Assembly: GCF_965638725.1 (NCBI RefSeq)
Contig: NC_134950.1
Coordinates: 25,882,932 to 25,946,931 of the forward strand
DNA length: 64,000 nucleotides
Direction of reading: 5' to 3'
Source of the DNA: Aptenodytes patagonicus
Taxonomy: Eukaryota; Chordata; Aves; Sphenisciformes; Spheniscidae
The notes beneath the pieces were generated by a model. That model did no database searches, had not been told where the DNA came from, and saw only the letters and a list, made by a program, of their open reading frames with translations. The position numbers were made by a program, and so were the translations under genes. The stretch's first letter is position 1, and each line of letters begins with the position of its first letter. Of the stretch, positions 60,601-64,000 are shown piece after piece.

Positions 60601-63600
60601 AAAACATGCCAGTGCCGGGCTCTGTTTGGGTTCTGGAGGAGCAAAACCCCCAGCCCCCAGGTGCCCTCCTTGAAGGATGCCTGTCTGCCCCCTGCTTACA
60701 CCCATCCTCATCCCGCCTCTGATTCCAGCTATGGCACAAACAGAGCAAGCTTTCTGGCAATAGGGAAAGTTAAAAGCAGCAACAAGCTCTGATGGTGGAG
60801 TCTGCATTATGGGCAAATACCACTGGCTCCACTGCATACTGAAGCTTGAAGGTAGTTAAAGCACAAACCAAACCAAAACCCCACCCAAAACCATTTTAAA
60901 TCCATGACATTCAGACTTAGGGTGTATTATAAGTACCCAACAGAAGCCAACCTCACTAAAGCAAAGATCAGTCTCTAACGGATCTCTAAACTCAATATCC
61001 AAAAGCAGCAGTTTAGGGAACATTGTGAATACGGGAGAAGCAGGTGTGGTGCCATCTTCCAAGCACTCCCCCAGTCTCTGGCCATCTGCAGCTCAGAGAC
61101 ACTTAAATGGCAAGGCTTGAGAAAACAAAATCTAACTTAAAACAATCCTGTGCCAATCAGATATTAATTACGGATTGAGTCCTTGGGACATACAAAGCCA
61201 TGTAGCACCCTCATTTGTTTCTTAGAAAAATGACAGATTTCCTTTACTTAGACCAGGGTCCAATTTAACATCAAACTCATTTATAATGAAAGAGTTGCTT
61301 TTCTACTCCCTTCAAAAGGTTTTGAAGTTGGACCCAGATGGGGTTCCTACCCATCACCTTCCCTTTGCTTCACACAACTGGAAACACTTGAGCTATTCTA
61401 AGGGAGGTAGCCAGAATTGCCCTGGTGCTAAGGCTCTTCTGCAGCCTGCTGGGTCACCACAAAATCAGGGCTGAATAAAAGCCGGCAAAGACACAGAGAC
61501 AACCCCAGTCTCCCCTGTGGGGCTGCCTTGCCCCAGGGCCCTGCATGACCCCAGGCCAGCTGGACGGAGCGGGCTGCAACACGTCCTCAGCCCCAGCGAT
61601 GAAGGTGGGACAGCAACGCAGAGTATTATTTCAGGAAGCTCCCTGGCTCGGGCGGCACTTACTCACAGGGCGCGTTCCCGAGTTTTGCATTCATGTGGCT
61701 GCAAATAGGTGCAGGAGTTCGTGCCTCATCGCATAGCTCCGGGAGCGGGGTCGGAGGAGCCGGGAGCTGTGTGTGGGACACATGACAACAACGAGGGCAA
61801 GAGGCATAGCAGCAGATCAGACTTTGCTGCCAAGGGCTGCAAGCCCCGTTCTCCTCAACAACATTTCTGATGCTCACAAGAAGCCCCATTGGTGCCTGCT
61901 CTGCCGCTGCCTGGGCAGACAGCTCTAGGCTGGCTTGGACCTTCAGGCCTTTTTCTTTAAGGCTGACTCGGTTGTTTTACAGGGGTGCTAAAAGGGGTGA
62001 GGGGCCCTGCTTGCCAGTATTTGTTCTCCTTTCCTCGCTCAGCAGCACCCATCTTCACCTTTGCAGACCTGAGATAGCTCCCTGTGTCTGGATTCAGAAA
62101 AAATCCGGTTTTCTGTTTTTTCTCAAAGTGGTATAAAGGAGCAAAGACTGTGTGCATGCAACCTTTCAAATAATGTTTGCAGCTTTCTTCTTACCCTTAT
62201 TTATTATGTGTTTGGCTCCAGTCATGGGTTGGGGCACCATTATACCAGGCACCATGCAAACACAGAACAGAAAGACTGCCGGTGACTAGAAGAGCTTGCC
62301 ATCTAAATAGCATAAATCAGTGCTGTGATGGTACGTAGAAAAAAGTGCTAATTCATGCTGGCGTGCTCCCATCTGGAAAAAGAGAAATGGGTAAGTTCTG
62401 CTTATCTTCTCATAGCCTCAATCACAGTCTCTCACACTGTGCTTCCAGCATCTCTGCAGTTTCCAGTGGTGATCCCTTCAGGTTTATCTCAGCCATGTCA
62501 CTTGCTGATGAATAAAATACTGGGTAGTGCATATCTCTTCCGGACAATCCTGCTTGAGTGACATATAATTCTAACAGTGCTTTTCTAGCACAGAGAAAGC
62601 CTATGCTTACCGGAGAGATGATTTGGGCTTGGCTCTTGGTCTTCAGGATTTGGTCTTATTAATGGAATTCAGGTGGAAATAATAAACTTGCTTTATTTGG
62701 AGTGTGAGAGATGTGTCTTGAAAGGCAGTAATTGTGGCAGAGTTTTACTTTTGGTAAGCTAAAGTAAACAACAGGCTATCTAGATGGATATGATGTCCAA
62801 GTGCTTTCCAAGCACAGGGGCTGCCTGCTTTGTTTGCACTGGCCAGTATAAAACAATCTGCATACCATAATCTGAAAGGAAAGGTCAGCCCAAAGGTCAC
62901 ATGTTTTAAGGGTGCTACTTCAAAGACATTTATCTCCTTTACAACACCATTAAGTCCCTGGTAATGGTCTATTGTCTTTCATCATCTCAACCTCTTCACC
63001 TGCGTGTTTACGTTCGGCCAAGCCTCCCGATGTGGGGCGTGGGGTAAGCAGGTGCTCGGTGGCTCCTGCTTGACGGAGCACACTCCGTGTTATTTGAGAA
63101 AGTGGCAGGCTGTTACGAGACTATCAAACCGTAACCACAGCCATCCTCTTCCCCTTTCCTGCAGAAACCAGTAGTTAAATCCTGCAGGTTTCAGCTGTTG
63201 TTTCCGATCCAGTCCTTCTTGCCTTTTTCAGGCTGGGATCTCCACCGAGGTGGCTCCTCTATGATGACCGGTCCCTGCTGTTTCCCCATCATGCCCCTCT
63301 CACCCCGCTGCTGCTGGAGGCTGAGTTTGCTTGTCATACCCGGGGAGTGTAATGGCTCCTCTTCTCTTGATCCTCTTTTTTACGATGTAAGATGGAAGCC
63401 GACCCCATCACTGCTATTAGCCAATAACCCCTGAGGCAAGACCTTGTCTCCTTCCTGCAGTAAATCAGATACTGTCCCATTGACTTCAGTGTGCATCACT
63501 ACAGCGAAGTCCATCAGCTGAACATCCAAACCAAGCTCTTTCCTAAAGACCTTGGTGATGTCTCCCAGGGTTGTTGTCACCTGAATGAATGCCCCATTCC

Positions 63601-64000
63601 CATGGGCACCTCCTTGGGGTTGCTAAAATACCTGAGGCACAAAGTCAGAGAGCACTGTGGTAAGTTCCCTTGGACTGAAAAATTCAAATACTTCTTTCTT
63701 CTGCTTTCTTTTTCGCTAAGGTGCACCATACCTAGATGCACATAGTCTGGTCACGCCCACAGGGCAAGCTTTAATCTCTTTACACCCACAGCATCCTCTG
63801 GGAGCCCCATAATATTTGCAGCTTTGGGGAGAGGAAACTTGTCTCTCCATGTCTGCCATTGCTGCAGTGAGATGCTGTGACAGAGAAAAGAGGATCTTTT
63901 TCATTCTCAGCTCTTTTTGCCTTCTGATTGACAGCAACTCTCCGCCTGTCAAGAGAGGGGAGGCGGTCAAGGTGGGTGGCATGGAGAGGTAGGAACCATG
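57671..64000. other. Gene-desert DNA to window end, no gene seen
   Basis: AT-rich, non-repetitive sequence at about 57900-58620 gives way to mixed DNA. Open frames reach 124 codons with no known domain. The minus-strand frame at 63380-63580 (66 codons) looks protein-like in composition, but I recognise no family, and it contains TCCCATTGACTTCAGTG, a word I associate with old noncoding repeats in amniotes. No gene is called up to the end. Confidence 0.45.

Noticed and set aside
1..64000. CRISPR arrays, bacterial operons, phage or retroviral genes
   Set aside because: None seen: no regularly spaced repeats, no operon-like gene packing, no gag/pol/env-like frames and no LTR pairs were recognised on either strand.

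Overview
This is vertebrate nuclear DNA, almost certainly from a bird. Evidence: one two-exon gene with a very GC-rich coding sequence, several CpG islands, low interspersed-repeat density, and recognisable repeats that are all CR1 LINE fragments ending in the avian-type ATTCTATG microsatellite tail. No SINEs, DNA transposons, retroviral genes, bacterial operons, CRISPR arrays or tRNA/rRNA genes were recognised. The species cannot be named from the sequence.

The only cellular protein-coding gene I can support is GDF6 (growth differentiation factor 6, BMP13), on the + strand. Exon 1 coding sequence is 4933-5269, the intron is about 10 kb (5270-15252), and exon 2 coding sequence is 15253-16118. 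The spliced product is 400 residues: signal peptide, TGF-beta propeptide, RQRR furin site, and a 120-residue seven-cysteine mature ligand. The 5' end sits in a CpG island. About 160 bp before the start codon lies a perfect 45-bp-arm GC-rich palindrome (4682-4773). The intron alternates CpG islands with AT-richer islands of homeobox-type motifs. The 3' UTR is AU-rich and probably runs to about 17.1-18.0 kb.

From about 18 kb to the end (46 kb) I see no cellular gene. In other amniotes the 3' side of GDF6 faces a large gene desert that carries long-range GDF6 enhancers, so this is expected. It holds an old, decayed CR1 with recognisable endonuclease and reverse-transcriptase regions (about 21.27-23.09 kb, +). 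It also holds old CR1 3' fragments at 35.0 kb (+), 38.7 kb (+), 42.8 kb (-) and 57.5 kb (+), and one young-looking 5'-truncated CR1 with an uninterrupted RT reading frame (53.48-54.9 kb, -). Simple-sequence tracts and small tandem duplications make up the rest of what is visible.

I found no convincing new gene system. The items most worth a second look are the promoter palindrome, a Tyr-to-His change beside a knot cysteine of the mature ligand, a cluster of alternating TAATC/GATTA sites in the intron, the long pyrimidine tract just before exon 2, and the intact CR1 RT frame. Homology calls rest on recognition of family sequence, not on a database search.
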